Below are positions 34,567 through 43,719 of a stretch of 64,000 nt of DNA, piece by piece (the stretch's first letter is position 1; each line of letters starts with the position of its first letter). The stretch spans positions 1-64,000 of the forward strand of contig NZ_FMXQ01000008.1 of assembly GCF_900104485.1 (NCBI RefSeq), in the 5' to 3' direction. Made by a program: the position numbers and the translations under genes. The notes below the pieces were generated by a model that made no database searches, was not told where the DNA came from, and saw only the letters and a list, made by a program, of their open reading frames with translations. Source of the stretch: Bauldia litoralis (GTDB lineage: Bacteria; Pseudomonadota; Alphaproteobacteria; Rhizobiales; Kaistiaceae).

Positions 34567-35526
34567 ATGCCATCGCGTGACAGTCGCCAGCGAATCCTCG
34601 TCACCGGGGGTGCGGGGTTTCTCGGGTCGCATCTCGTCGACCGGCTGGTTGCCGCCGGCCACGACGTCATTTGCGTCGACAACCTGTTTACCGGGGCGGC
34701 CAGCAACGTCGACCATCTCCGCGACCACCCGCGGTTCAGGTTCATCCGCCACGACGTCACGATCCCGCTCTCGGTCGAGGTCGACCAGATCTACAATCTC
34801 GCCTGTCCCGCTTCGCCGATCCACTATCAGCGCGATCCCGTCGAGACGACCAGGACATCGGTGATCGGCGCCATCAACATGCTCGAACTGGCAAGGCGTC
34901 TCGGCTGCAAGATCCTTCAGGCCTCGACCAGCGAAGTCTATGGGGATCCAGAGGCGCATCCTCAGCCGGAAGGCTATTGGGGGCGCGTCAATCCGATCGG
35001 GCCGCGATCATGCTACGACGAGGGCAAGCGCTGCGCCGAGACGCTGTTCTTCGATTATCGTCGTCAACACGGACTGGCCATCAAGGTCGCCCGCATCTTC
35101 AACACGTATGGGCCGCGCATGCAGCCAAATGACGGCCGGGTGGTTTCGAACTTCATCGTCCAGTCGCTGGCCGGTGACCCGATCACTCTTTATGGCGACG
35201 GCAGCCAGACGCGGTCTTTCTGCTATGTCGATGATCTTGTCGACGGCCTCATCCGGCTGATGGAGACACCGGACGATTTCGTTGGCCCGGTCAACCTGGG
35301 CAATCCGGCGGAGTTCACGATCCGCGAACTCGCCATGAGGATCGTCAGCCTGACCGGCAACAGTGGAAGCAGGCTTGTATCTGCCACGCTGCCGGTCGAT
35401 GACCCCCGCCAGCGCTGTCCGGATATCTCCCTCGCACAGGCGAAGCTCGACTGGCGACCCCGCGTCGCCCTCGAAGACGGCCTGATGCCGACCATCGCCT
35501 ATTTCAGGGATGTGCTCCGCGCCTGA
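34567..35526 (+). CDS. UDP-glucuronate decarboxylase (UDP-xylose synthase) family NAD-dependent epimerase
   Basis: The 319-aa short-chain dehydrogenase-fold protein has the NAD loop [24 protein letters not shown], and the catalytic Tyr-Lys pair in [11 protein letters not shown] that is diagnostic of UDP-glucuronate decarboxylase. [10 protein letters not shown] and [20 protein letters not shown] are family blocks. It converts UDP-glucuronate to UDP-xylose. Following a GT61 gene, it probably supplies that transferase. Its last 28 bases overlap the convergent DUF2254 gene. Confidence 0.92.
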   Translation: MPSRDSRQRILVTGGAGFLGSHLVDRLVAAGHDVICVDNLFTGAASNVDHLRDHPRFRFIRHDVTIPLSVEVDQIYNLACPASPIHYQRDPVETTRTSVIGAINMLELARRLGCKILQASTSEVYGDPEAHPQPEGYWGRVNPIGPRSCYDEGKRCAETLFFDYRRQHGLAIKVARIFNTYGPRMQPNDGRVVSNFIVQSLAGDPITLYGDGSQTRSFCYVDDLVDGLIRLMETPDDFVGPVNLGNPAEFTIRELAMRIVSLTGNSGSRLVSATLPVDDPRQRCPDISLAQAKLDWRPRVALEDGLMPTIAYFRDVLRA

Positions 35527-36782
35527 TCGCCGCCTGCGCCGACCTCGGCGGCGATCGCCTCGATGGTGCGCTTGTCCTCGTCCAGCGTCAGCGCGGCAAG
35601 GCTTCGTTTCAGGGCAAGGGCCGAGTGACGACGGGCATTGTCGCCGAAGTCGGGGCGGCCCATCCGGGCCAGGGTTCGGAATGCCTTCTGCATCCGGATG
35701 CCGACTTCGAGCGTCGCGGCGCCGTCGCGTGCGATGGCATTGAACACGTCGTCGAAGGCATCATCCACGGAGACGGCGGGGATAAAGACCGATGGGTAGT
35801 GGATCTCGTCCGCCTCGGCGTCGCGTTCGCCTGCAAGGATGGAGAGGATCCGGACGACCCGGCCGATGATGTCGATCGCGGTGCCCGGATCGTTGATCCC
35901 CGGTGACAGTGCTCGCGAGGCGATTTCCGACAGGACGATCAGGCCGAAGCGCGGGTCCTGTGGGAAGGAGCGGGCGCTGTCTATCAGGAAGGCGTTGATC
36001 AGGGCCGCTCGCTCATCATCGTCGGGCTCCCAGGATGTCCAGGCCAGCGGTTCGGTGGTGTCGCTGAACGCGCCCGGCAGGCGAACGACGTAGATCGATC
36101 CGCCGGCGGTCTCGGCTATCCGGGAGAGGGCGCTGACGTCGAGATACTGGATGTAGCCGATGCGCTTGCCGAGCAGGGGAAAGGACGAGGTCGGCACCGA
36201 GACAAGCGCCGCACAGCCGAGATGCGGGCTCTGCCACCGGGCCATGATCGCCTTGGCGGTCGCCGCTTCGACCTTGTCCACCGTCTCGCCGAGCCGGCCG
36301 AGATGCGACAGGTAGTCGATCCAGCGAAAGAAGGTGATCAGGACGCCGGCAATGACGATCAGCGTCACGAAGAACAGGATGACCCGCCCGGTCGGCCCGT
36401 AGAAGCTGGTGCTGAGGGCGATGATCCCGACCAGGCTAAAGATGAACGCGCCGATGAAGGTCGACAGCACGTTCTGCGACGTCGAATCCTCGACCAGCAG
36501 GCGGGAGGCGCGGGGTGTCGCGGTGCTGGCGGCCGCCGCGAAGGCCGAAACCATGGTGCCGAGCGAGAAGGTCGCCACCGCCAGCATGCTGGACGCCATG
36601 ATGCGCAGGATATCCTCGACGGAATCGGCGCCGAAGACCTCGGTGATGTCGGTGTTGTCGAGCACTGGCGGGACAAAGGCCGCGACGAGGGCCGTGAGCA
36701 CCGCGACGATCCCGTAAAGCCCGGCGCGGAACCACAGCCGCCGGGTGATCAGCGTCCAGATCCATTCCCAGCGGCTGATCAT
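35499..36782 (-). CDS. DUF2254 domain-containing membrane protein
   Basis: The 427-aa protein has four N-terminal membrane segments (residues about 17-40, 62-85, 110-130, 138-160). A soluble domain follows, with [31 protein letters not shown] in neighbouring blocks, diagnostic of DUF2254. Function is unknown. It is divergent from the O-methyltransferase gene (171-base spacer) and convergent, with 28-base overlap, with the UDP-xylose synthase. Confidence 0.88.
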   Translation of the reverse strand: MISRWEWIWTLITRRLWFRAGLYGIVAVLTALVAAFVPPVLDNTDITEVFGADSVEDILRIMASSMLAVATFSLGTMVSAFAAAASTATPRASRLLVEDSTSQNVLSTFIGAFIFSLVGIIALSTSFYGPTGRVILFFVTLIVIAGVLITFFRWIDYLSHLGRLGETVDKVEAATAKAIMARWQSPHLGCAALVSVPTSSFPLLGKRIGYIQYLDVSALSRIAETAGGSIYVVRLPGAFSDTTEPLAWTSWEPDDDERAALINAFLIDSARSFPQDPRFGLIVLSEIASRALSPGINDPGTAIDIIGRVVRILSILAGERDAEADEIHYPSVFIPAVSVDDAFDDVFNAIARDGAATLEVGIRMQKAFRTLARMGRPDFGDNARRHSALALKRSLAALTLDEDKRTIEAIAAEVGAGGDQARSTSLK

Positions 36783-36953
36783 GCTTTACGCCCCTTTCGC
36801 CCTCGGCCCGCTCGGCAGGGTCCGTCGCTGGCCGATCGGCAAGCTAGGCTAACCGATATCCGACCCGATTGGTTCCACGACGTTTGCCGCCTTCGGTGTT
36901 GCATGGCCGCGCCGCCTGACCGACACTCCCGGCCGTTCTGAAGGAGCCCTCTC

Positions 36954-37619
36954 ATGTCGCGTACCTCGATCGGCCTCAGCGAGCGCCTCAACGACTATAT
37001 CGTCGGCGCCCATACCGCCGAGCACCCCGTCCTGACGACGTTGCGCGACAAGACCGCCGCCTTGCCCGAGGCCGGCATGCAGATCGCGCCCGAACAGGGG
37101 CATTTCCTCGCCTTCCTCGTGCGTCTGACCGGCGCGCGGGCGGTGCTCGAGATCGGCACCTTCACCGGCTACAGCGCGCTCGCCGTGGCGCTGGCCCTGC
37201 CGCCGGATGGCGAGATCGTCGCCTGCGACGTCAGCGAGGAATGGACGAGCATCGGCAAGCGCCACTGGCTGGAGGCAGGTGTCGCCGAGCGGATCGACCT
37301 GCGCATCGCGCCCGCCCTCGAAACACTCGAGGCCCTGAAGGGCGAGGGCGCGTCCAGCCGCTTCGACATGGCCTTCATCGACGCGCAGAAGTCCGAATAT
37401 GACGGCTATTACGAAGCCTGCCTCGACCTTGTCCGGGTCGGCGGCGTGATCGTGCTCGACAACATGCTGATGAGCGGCGCGGTCGCCGAGCCCGGCGCCG
37501 GCAGCGCCGGGGTCGCCGCCGTGCGCGCCCTCAACGCCAAGATCGCCGGCGACGACCGGGTCGATGCGGTGCTGCTTCCCGTCGGCGACGGCATGACGCT
37601 CGCCCGCCGCCTGGTCTAG
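36954..37619 (+). CDS. class I SAM-dependent O-methyltransferase
   Basis: The 221-aa protein belongs to the caffeoyl-CoA / catechol O-methyltransferase-like family. VLEIGTFTGYSALAVALAL is the SAM loop, IVACDVSEEW the next strand, MAFIDAQKSEYDGYYEACLDLVR the metal-binding block, and GGVIVLDNMLMSG the following one. The substrate is unknown, probably a catechol-type small molecule. It sits alone, 17 bases from the convergent CYTH-CHAD gene stop. Confidence 0.92.
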   Translation: MSRTSIGLSERLNDYIVGAHTAEHPVLTTLRDKTAALPEAGMQIAPEQGHFLAFLVRLTGARAVLEIGTFTGYSALAVALALPPDGEIVACDVSEEWTSIGKRHWLEAGVAERIDLRIAPALETLEALKGEGASSRFDMAFIDAQKSEYDGYYEACLDLVRVGGVIVLDNMLMSGAVAEPGAGSAGVAAVRALNAKIAGDDRVDAVLLPVGDGMTLARRLV

Positions 37620-37636
37620 GCTTCGTCGGCGACGGC

Positions 37637-39196
37637 TCAGCCGGCCTTCTTCCAGAATTGCGGGCTTTCCTCGAGGTCCCGCCACCGGGCCTTGGCCTCT
37701 TCCCAGCAGCCCTCGGCGCGCGCCTGGCTGGCGCCGATCACCCAGCCGATCGCCCGCTGCACCTGGCGGTCGTCGATCGCGTCGAGGTCGGTGGACTCCA
37801 GCGTCGCCGCGACGATGACCGAATCGTTCAGCGCGCCCAGCACGTTCTGGATCTTGCGCAGCCGCTTGCGAAACGGATCGACCGCCTTCCTGCTGTAGAG
37901 CGGCGACAGGAAATCGACCGCGTAGCGCAGCTTCTTGAGCTCCTTGCGCAGGTCGTGGCGCTGCTCGACCGTCAGCTTCTCGATCCTGCGGGCGCATTTG
38001 CCGGCCTTCTTCCAGTGCCCGGCGAGCGCCGTCTCGGCCAGTCTGGCGATCGGCGTGGCCAGCCGCCGCGACTGGTCGAAATCCGCCGGCAGGATCCAGC
38101 CGCGCGTCTCGACGAAGCGGGTCAGGTCGAGGACGAAAGCCTGTGCCCGCGCCCCGGTCAGCGTCTCGGCCACCTCCTTGCGTACCGCGTCGGCATGCTG
38201 GCGCAGCGGTGCGTCGAGCGCGGCGAGGCCCGGCTGGTCGGGATGCGTCTCGGCTTCGCGCCGGATGATGTCGTTCGTCACCACGTCGAGATCGCGGAGA
38301 CCGCCGACCACATGGCCGAGCCAGCGCGCCTCGTCCTCGAGCCGCGACATCTCGGGGCTCTTCAGCACCGGCGCGAAGACCGAAAAGGCACTGCGCAGGC
38401 GGCGCAGGCCGACGCGCAACTGATGCGGGCCCTCCGGATCGTCGAGCCGCTGCATGACGACCATGTTGGTCGCCACCTGGTCGAAACACTCGCGCAGGAT
38501 GTCGCGCGCCGCCAGTTCCGCGGTCTCGTTCGGGTCGAGCGGCACCGTCTGCGCGTTCCGCGGCGCCAGCGGCGGGTCGATCCAGCCTCGTTCCGCCAGC
38601 AGGAAGCCGCGCGCCGATTTCGACAGCCGCGAAAAGCGCAGGCCCCCATCGGGGAACAGGAGATGGGCGATGTCGAACAAGCCGCGCCGGTCGCCCTCGA
38701 TCAGCTCGATCTCGGCCTCGCGCAGCGGCTCCGTCCGCTCGCCGGCATGGATCTCGCCGACATCGATGGCGAGTTCCGCCCGGGTGCCGTCCTCGAGCGT
38801 GACTTCCTTGGCCTGGCGGCGGATCACCGTCTCGCAGACCGGCTGCAGCGCCGAGCCGTTGACGGCGTGGAGGATCGTGTCGCGGATCGTTTCGTCGGGG
38901 ATCGCCTCGAGGCAGAGGCGGCCGCCCGGCGCCGGATTCTCGACCTCGCCGACATCGGTCAGGCCGCCGTTCGGCGCGGCGGTGGTCTTCACGGTCTGGA
39001 TCCAGCGGCGTCCGTCGCGGCGCAGCCGCAGCGAGAATCCGGCGGCCCTGAGGGCGTGTTCCGGTGTGTCGAAATAGGTGCTTCGCAGCGTTCGCGTCCG
39101 TGACGCGCCGGTCGAAAGCTTCGACGCGCGAATCTGCGCTCGCAGCCGCTTCAGCGTCGGATCGTCAATCTCGAACTTGAGCTCAATCTCGCGCAT
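37637..39196 (-). CDS. CYTH and CHAD domain-containing protein
   Basis: The start at 39196 (MREIELKFEIDD) is chosen; an ATG two codons earlier is possible. Residues ~1-205 are a CYTH (triphosphate tunnel) domain whose ExExK motif is EIELKFE. Residues ~230-510 are a CHAD helical domain with conserved His/Arg such as HQLRVGLRRLRSAF and HDLRKELKKLRYAVDFL. CYTH-CHAD fusions hydrolyse inorganic triphosphate and bind polyphosphate granules. The 519-aa length is normal. Confidence 0.93.
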   Translation of the reverse strand: MREIELKFEIDDPTLKRLRAQIRASKLSTGASRTRTLRSTYFDTPEHALRAAGFSLRLRRDGRRWIQTVKTTAAPNGGLTDVGEVENPAPGGRLCLEAIPDETIRDTILHAVNGSALQPVCETVIRRQAKEVTLEDGTRAELAIDVGEIHAGERTEPLREAEIELIEGDRRGLFDIAHLLFPDGGLRFSRLSKSARGFLLAERGWIDPPLAPRNAQTVPLDPNETAELAARDILRECFDQVATNMVVMQRLDDPEGPHQLRVGLRRLRSAFSVFAPVLKSPEMSRLEDEARWLGHVVGGLRDLDVVTNDIIRREAETHPDQPGLAALDAPLRQHADAVRKEVAETLTGARAQAFVLDLTRFVETRGWILPADFDQSRRLATPIARLAETALAGHWKKAGKCARRIEKLTVEQRHDLRKELKKLRYAVDFLSPLYSRKAVDPFRKRLRKIQNVLGALNDSVIVAATLESTDLDAIDDRQVQRAIGWVIGASQARAEGCWEEAKARWRDLEESPQFWKKAG

Positions 39197-39398
39197 CTGC
39201 ACCGCATGGAAAAGTCAGCCGATCCGGTTATCGCGAATCACCGGCCAACCCGCAAGCCGACCCGCTGGCGGGAGCCGCCGGGCTCATGGCCACAGGCCAG
39301 AAAAAGAGCGCTTCCCCGCCACTGGGGGCGCGCAATCGGCGAGGGCGTGTCCTATATGGTTGCCGCCGCCAAGCGGCGATCTTGCGGAAGGAGGTTAC

Positions 39399-40223
39399 GT
39401 GTCTGCCTGGCTTCGTTCGATAGTCGATGATCCGCGCGCCGAGCGGGTCATCATGGTCCTGATCGTCATCAACGCCGTGATCCTCGGCCTCGAGACCAGC
39501 GAGACGATCATGGCCTCCCATGGCTGGCTGCTCGAGACGCTCGACCGGGCGATCCTCGCCGTCTTCGTCGTGGAGATCGCGGCGCGGATAATCGCCTATC
39601 GTGGCGCCTATTTCCGCGATCCGTGGAACGTCTTCGATTTCATCGTCGTCGCCATCGCCCTGGTGCCGGCTACCGAGACCTTTTCGGTGCTGCGGGCGCT
39701 GCGTGTCCTGCGCGTCCTCAGGCTGGTGACCCGCGTCCCGTCGCTGCGGCGGGTGGTCGGCGGGCTGATCACCGCGTTGCCGGGCATGGGGTCGGTCGTC
39801 GCCCTGCTCAGCCTGCTTTTCTACGTCTTCGCGGTGATGGCGACCAAGCTGTTCGGCGAGCAGTTCCCCGACTGGTTCGGGTCGATCGGCGCCTCGGCCT
39901 ATTCGCTGTTCCAGATCATGACGCTGGAGAGCTGGTCGATGGGCATCGTCCGGCCGGTGATGGAAACCTATCCCTATGCCTGGGCCTTCTTCGTCCCCTT
40001 CATCGTCATCACCACCTTCGCCGTCCTCAACCTGTTCATCGGTATCGTCGTCAACGCCATGCAGGCCGAGCATGAAAAGGCGGTGAATGAGGAACGTGCC
40101 GCCGAGCGCGACATGATCCACGACGAGACGGCGCCGCTGGTTGAGGAAATCAAGGCATTGCGCGTCGAGATGGCGGCGCTGCGCCAGCGGATCGAGAATC
40201 CGGCTGTCCGGCCGCCCGAATAA
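39399..40223 (+). CDS. voltage-gated sodium channel (NavBac type)
   Basis: The start is the GTG at 39399, with GGAAGGAGG about 5 bases upstream; an open frame to 39078 is antisense to CYTH-CHAD. The 274-aa protein has six membrane helices. The S4 voltage sensor (LRALRVLRVLRLVTRVPSLRR) carries regularly spaced Arg, and the selectivity filter FQIMTLESWSMG contains the TLESWSM sequence I recall from Arcobacter NavAb. A C-terminal coiled coil (VEEIKALRVEMAALRQRI) would tetramerise it. The function is probably sodium influx linked to motility or pH. Confidence 0.9.
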   Translation: MSAWLRSIVDDPRAERVIMVLIVINAVILGLETSETIMASHGWLLETLDRAILAVFVVEIAARIIAYRGAYFRDPWNVFDFIVVAIALVPATETFSVLRALRVLRVLRLVTRVPSLRRVVGGLITALPGMGSVVALLSLLFYVFAVMATKLFGEQFPDWFGSIGASAYSLFQIMTLESWSMGIVRPVMETYPYAWAFFVPFIVITTFAVLNLFIGIVVNAMQAEHEKAVNEERAAERDMIHDETAPLVEEIKALRVEMAALRQRIENPAVRPPE

Positions 40224-40320
40224 GTCTCCGAACGAGAAAAAAGTGCCGGTCGCCCGGCGCCGGCCCTTGCGGCGGGCTGGCGGCCCCCCATTTGGGAGAT
40301 TGCGGGCCGGGCCCCTCTGG

Positions 40321-40340
40321 CGACGCCATCTGTGGCGTCG
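40321..40340 (+). promoter_or_regulatory. stable hairpin in the leader of the second terC gene
   Basis: CGACGCCA (40321-40328) pairs perfectly with TGGCGTCG (40333-40340) around a TCTG loop, 91 bases before the TTG start of the Alx/TerC gene. Leaders of manganese-exporter terC genes often carry metal- or pH-responsive RNA. I could not match the yybP-ykoY consensus here, so it is only a candidate regulatory hairpin or terminator. Confidence 0.35.
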
Positions 40341-40430
40341 TGATGTCGGACCGCATCGGGTGCGCTCGATGCCGGGTCCTCAAAAACCGGCGTATCGTGC
40401 TGCCCCTCGCCTGGTGAGGGAGCGAAACGC

Positions 40431-41450
40431 TTGGACCTGCAGACGCTGTTTCTTGGTCATCCGATCTGGATGTGGCTGGGCTTTCTCGGCCTCGTCGGCG
40501 TCCTGCTGGCCCTCGATCTTGGCGTTTTCCACCGCCGCAACTGCCAGATCGGCGTTTGCCACAGCCTGCTCCTCTCCGCCTTCTATATCGCTCTCGGCGT
40601 CGGCTTCAGTGGTCTGGTCGCGCTTCAGCTCGGCCAGCAGGCGAGCCTCGAATACCTCACCGGCTTCGTCGTCGAGAAGAGCCTGGCGATGGACAACCTC
40701 TTCGTCATCGCCACGATCTTCACCTACCTGTCGATCCCGCGCGAGTACCAGCACCGGGTGCTGTTCTGGGGCGTGCTCGGGGTAATCGTCCTGCGCGCCG
40801 TGATGATCGGCTTCGGCGCCGCGCTGGTCGCCGAGTTCCATTGGGTGCTCTACCTCTTCGCCGCCTTCCTGGTCGCCACCGGCATCAAGATGCTGTGGTC
40901 GGCCGACAGCCATTTCGACCTCGAGAACAACCCCGTTCTCAGGCTCGCCCGGCGCTGCTTCCGCGTCACCGATCGCCTCCACGGCAACCACTTCTTCGTC
41001 AAGCAGGCCGACCCGGCCACCGGCCGCCGCGTCACCTTCATCACCCCGCTCTTCCTGGCCCTGCTGGTGATCGAGGTCGCCGATGTCATCTTCGCCGTCG
41101 ACTCGGTGCCGGCGGTCTTCGCCATCACCACCGATCCCTATCTCGTCTACACGTCAAACATCTTCGCGATCCTCGGCCTGCGGGCGCTGTATTTCGCGCT
41201 TGCCGCGGTGATGCACCGTTTCGCCTATCTCAAGCAGGCGCTGGCGATCCTGCTGGTCTTCGTCGGCTCGAAGGTCTTCGTCGCCGACATGCTGGGCTGG
41301 ACCAAGTTCCCGGCCGAGTGGTCGCTCGCCGTTACCTTCGTCATCCTCGGCGGCGGCGTCGCCTATTCCATGTGGCGAACCCGCGCCTCCCCGGCCGAAG
41401 CCGTCGTCAAGGACGTCCCGGAGAAGGTCGAGCTCGAAAGCCGGCTCTAG
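40431..41450 (+). CDS. TerC/Alx family membrane protein
   Basis: The 339-aa protein begins at TTG (40431) after GAGGGAGCGAAACGC. It has eight to nine predicted helices and the two TerC blocks SLAMDNLFVIATIFTYLSIP and LLVIEVADVIFAVDSVPAVFA, with the acidic residues needed for metal binding. This Alx type is longer than the YjbE-type paralogue at 29669. Alx in Escherichia coli exports manganese; by analogy this gene is probably manganese-regulated. Confidence 0.88.
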   Translation: MDLQTLFLGHPIWMWLGFLGLVGVLLALDLGVFHRRNCQIGVCHSLLLSAFYIALGVGFSGLVALQLGQQASLEYLTGFVVEKSLAMDNLFVIATIFTYLSIPREYQHRVLFWGVLGVIVLRAVMIGFGAALVAEFHWVLYLFAAFLVATGIKMLWSADSHFDLENNPVLRLARRCFRVTDRLHGNHFFVKQADPATGRRVTFITPLFLALLVIEVADVIFAVDSVPAVFAITTDPYLVYTSNIFAILGLRALYFALAAVMHRFAYLKQALAILLVFVGSKVFVADMLGWTKFPAEWSLAVTFVILGGGVAYSMWRTRASPAEAVVKDVPEKVELESRL

Positions 41451-41507
41451 GCGGCAAGGCGGGTTGCCGGCTGGACGCTTGACCCGGATCGGCACCTGGC
41501 GCCGGTC

Positions 41508-42659
41508 TCAGGCCCCATAGCAAAGATCGAGAAAGGCATTGGCGACCCGGTCGTCGATGTTGCGCGGCACCGGCACGACGCAGGCATCCCGCTCGGCCTT
41601 GCCCAGCGCGATCGCCTCGAGGCATCGCGCCTGCAGGGCGAAGCCGAGATCCATCGACTCGATCGAATTGCCCATCGGCCGCGGGCCGGCGAGGTTGAAC
41701 ATGTGCCCTTCGGCGATGATGCCGATGGTGCGGCCGTCGGCCAGACGCAGGGTTTCGATGCCGACTTCGTAGGCCGTCCGCTCGACCACCGTGCCATCAC
41801 CCGCGATCCGCGCCGCCTCGATCTCCTGCGGAAAATGCCCGGCATTGGCGAGAACGACGCCATCCTTGAACAGCGGCAGGTCGTCGGGGCCGATGACGTG
41901 CTTGCCGCCGGTCACGGTGACGATGAAGTCGGCGCTGGCGATCGCCGCGTCGCGGGGCGGCGTTTCGTGGCCGTCGAGATGCGCCTGCAGGCGCTTGAGC
42001 GGATCGCGGTCGACGACGCTGACCCTGGCGTTGGCGTTGCGGAAGTTGGCGGCGACCCCCTTGCCGCAGGCGCCGTAGCCGAACACCGTGATGCGCTGGC
42101 CGTTGGTGGCGCGGTTGGTGATCCGGATGAAGGATTCCAGGACGCTCTGGCCGACGGCATGTTCGTTCTCGGCGAATTGCTTGATCGGGCTGTCGTTGAT
42201 GACGAGGATCGGCATCCGGAAGTCGTCGCGCAGCGGTTCGAGCCGCATCCGCCCCGAGGTGGTCTCCTCGGTGCCGCCGAGCAGGCCGGCATACCGGTTC
42301 TGCCGGTAGAGGTCGAACAGGTCGCCGCCGTTGTCGAGGATGAGGTCCGGTTCTTCCGCCAGCACTGCAACGAGGCTCTCGTGGTGCTCCTTCGGGTTGC
42401 GGGTCGGGCCGCCGATCACCGTCACCCCGTGGTCGCGAAGATAGGCGACCGCCTCCGGCTGGGTGGTGTTGAGGTTGCCGGTCGAGACCATCCGGGCTCC
42501 GCCGGCCTGCAGCGTCAGGATCAGCGCCACGGTCTTCGGTTCGAGGTGGATGCCGGTGCCGATGGTCTTGCCGGCGAACGGCTTCGCGGCTTCGAACTCG
42601 GTGGCGATCCCGGCAAGCAGGCGGCAGTTCCGCCGCACCCAGTCGATACGGGTCTTCAT
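41508..42659 (-). CDS. S-adenosyl-L-homocysteine hydrolase homologue, short form
   Basis: The 383-aa protein keeps many SAH-hydrolase blocks: LEPKTVALILTLQAGGA, STGNLNTTQPEAVAY, DNGGDLFD, EETTSGRMRL, INDSPIKQ, GYGACGKGVA (NAD loop), ANAGHFPQEIE and GHMFNLAGPRPMGNS. The ~50-80 residue insertion of bacterial SAH hydrolases is absent, which resembles archaeal forms. Some catalytic positions appear changed (NDSPIKQFAEN instead of NDSVTKSKFDN). So it could be a true SAH hydrolase or a paralogue acting on a related thioether or nucleoside. No metK, metE or methyltransferase is adjacent. Confidence 0.75.
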   Translation of the reverse strand: MKTRIDWVRRNCRLLAGIATEFEAAKPFAGKTIGTGIHLEPKTVALILTLQAGGARMVSTGNLNTTQPEAVAYLRDHGVTVIGGPTRNPKEHHESLVAVLAEEPDLILDNGGDLFDLYRQNRYAGLLGGTEETTSGRMRLEPLRDDFRMPILVINDSPIKQFAENEHAVGQSVLESFIRITNRATNGQRITVFGYGACGKGVAANFRNANARVSVVDRDPLKRLQAHLDGHETPPRDAAIASADFIVTVTGGKHVIGPDDLPLFKDGVVLANAGHFPQEIEAARIAGDGTVVERTAYEVGIETLRLADGRTIGIIAEGHMFNLAGPRPMGNSIESMDLGFALQARCLEAIALGKAERDACVVPVPRNIDDRVANAFLDLCYGA

Positions 42660-42761
42660 GGTGGTCTCCATCGGCGGTCCTTGCCGGCAGGTGGGAAGGA
42701 TCGGCCACCATCGCCTGTTGCCGCGATTCCGCCAATGGCGCCGTCCGACTTTTCACGACCG

Positions 42762-43550
42762 TCAGCCGATGGCGGCCGGATCGTTCCGATGCGCCAGGAT
42801 CCACGTCGCCGCCGCCGCCAGGTCGTCGACCACGGCGGTCGGCGGCGGCGTCGCGCCGTCCTCGATGCCGGCGGTGTATTTCCCGGTCCGCACCAGCAGC
42901 GCCGCGCCGATCCCGGCGTCCAGCGCGCCGGAGACATCCGCCTCGATATCGTCGCCGACCATCACCGCCTCTGTCATGGCGCAGCCAGCCCCGGCCGCCG
43001 CCGCCGCATAGAAAGCCGGCGCCGGCTTGCCGAGCACCACCGCTTCGCGCCGGCTGGCATATTCGAGTGCGGTGACGAAAGCCCCGGCATCGAGGCTCAG
43101 GTCGCCATCGTCGTCCCGGAAGGTACGGTTCTTGGCCAGGGCGAGAAGGTCGGCGTCGCCGGACAGCGCCCGAAAGGCGTCGTTCAGCGTGTCGTAGGTA
43201 AAGTCGCGTCCCGCGTCGCCGACGACCACCGCCTTGTCCGGAAAGTCGGGGAGGCCGGCGAAATCCTCGACAAGCGCCGGATGGACCAGGAGGTGAGGCG
43301 ATCGCCGGTTGGCGACGAGCCAAGTGCGCGCCGCCTCCGCCGGCGTGACGAGTTCGTCATTGTCGATGAGGAGGCCGATCCGCGCCAGCCGGTCGACGAT
43401 GCCGGTTTTCGACATCCGCGTGGTGTTGGTGACGAAGCGCAGCGGCAGGCCGGCGTCGCGCAGCCGGGCGATTGCCTCGCCCGCGCCCGGAATCATGCTC
43501 TCGCCGAGATAGACCACCCCGGCGAGGTCGAGAAGAACACCCTTGATCAT
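42762..43550 (-). CDS. HAD-IIA hydrolase, LHPP/NagD-like phosphatase
   Basis: The 262-aa protein starts MIKGVLLDLAGVVYLGESMI. The HAD motif I reads DLAGV, with Ala where most enzymes have the second Asp; this variation is characteristic of the LHPP-like subgroup (mammalian LHPP has DISGV). FVTNTTRMSKT is motif II, LGKPAPAFYAAA carries the motif III Lys, and MVGDDIEADVSGA is motif IV. It probably cleaves inorganic pyrophosphate or phospho-histidine/lysine. Confidence 0.87.
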   Translation of the reverse strand: MIKGVLLDLAGVVYLGESMIPGAGEAIARLRDAGLPLRFVTNTTRMSKTGIVDRLARIGLLIDNDELVTPAEAARTWLVANRRSPHLLVHPALVEDFAGLPDFPDKAVVVGDAGRDFTYDTLNDAFRALSGDADLLALAKNRTFRDDDGDLSLDAGAFVTALEYASRREAVVLGKPAPAFYAAAAAGAGCAMTEAVMVGDDIEADVSGALDAGIGAALLVRTGKYTAGIEDGATPPPTAVVDDLAAAATWILAHRNDPAAIG

Positions 43551-43719
43551 GGGTCGTCACCGCTGGGAGGAGGCGTGACACCAAGCCCCGACCATAGCGG
43601 CGATTGCCGGTGTGTGTGAAGCGGCGACGCGCCTCGCGCGCCGGGATTGTGGATTTCGACAATCGCCGGAATGTGCGATGACCCTTGCCGCAGGATGAAA
43701 ACGAAACCGACGGGGACCC

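Noticed and set aside
40224-40430. yybP-ykoY manganese riboswitch upstream of terC
   Set aside because: I could not find the conserved bases of that motif, only a strong plain hairpin, so the riboswitch name is not used.
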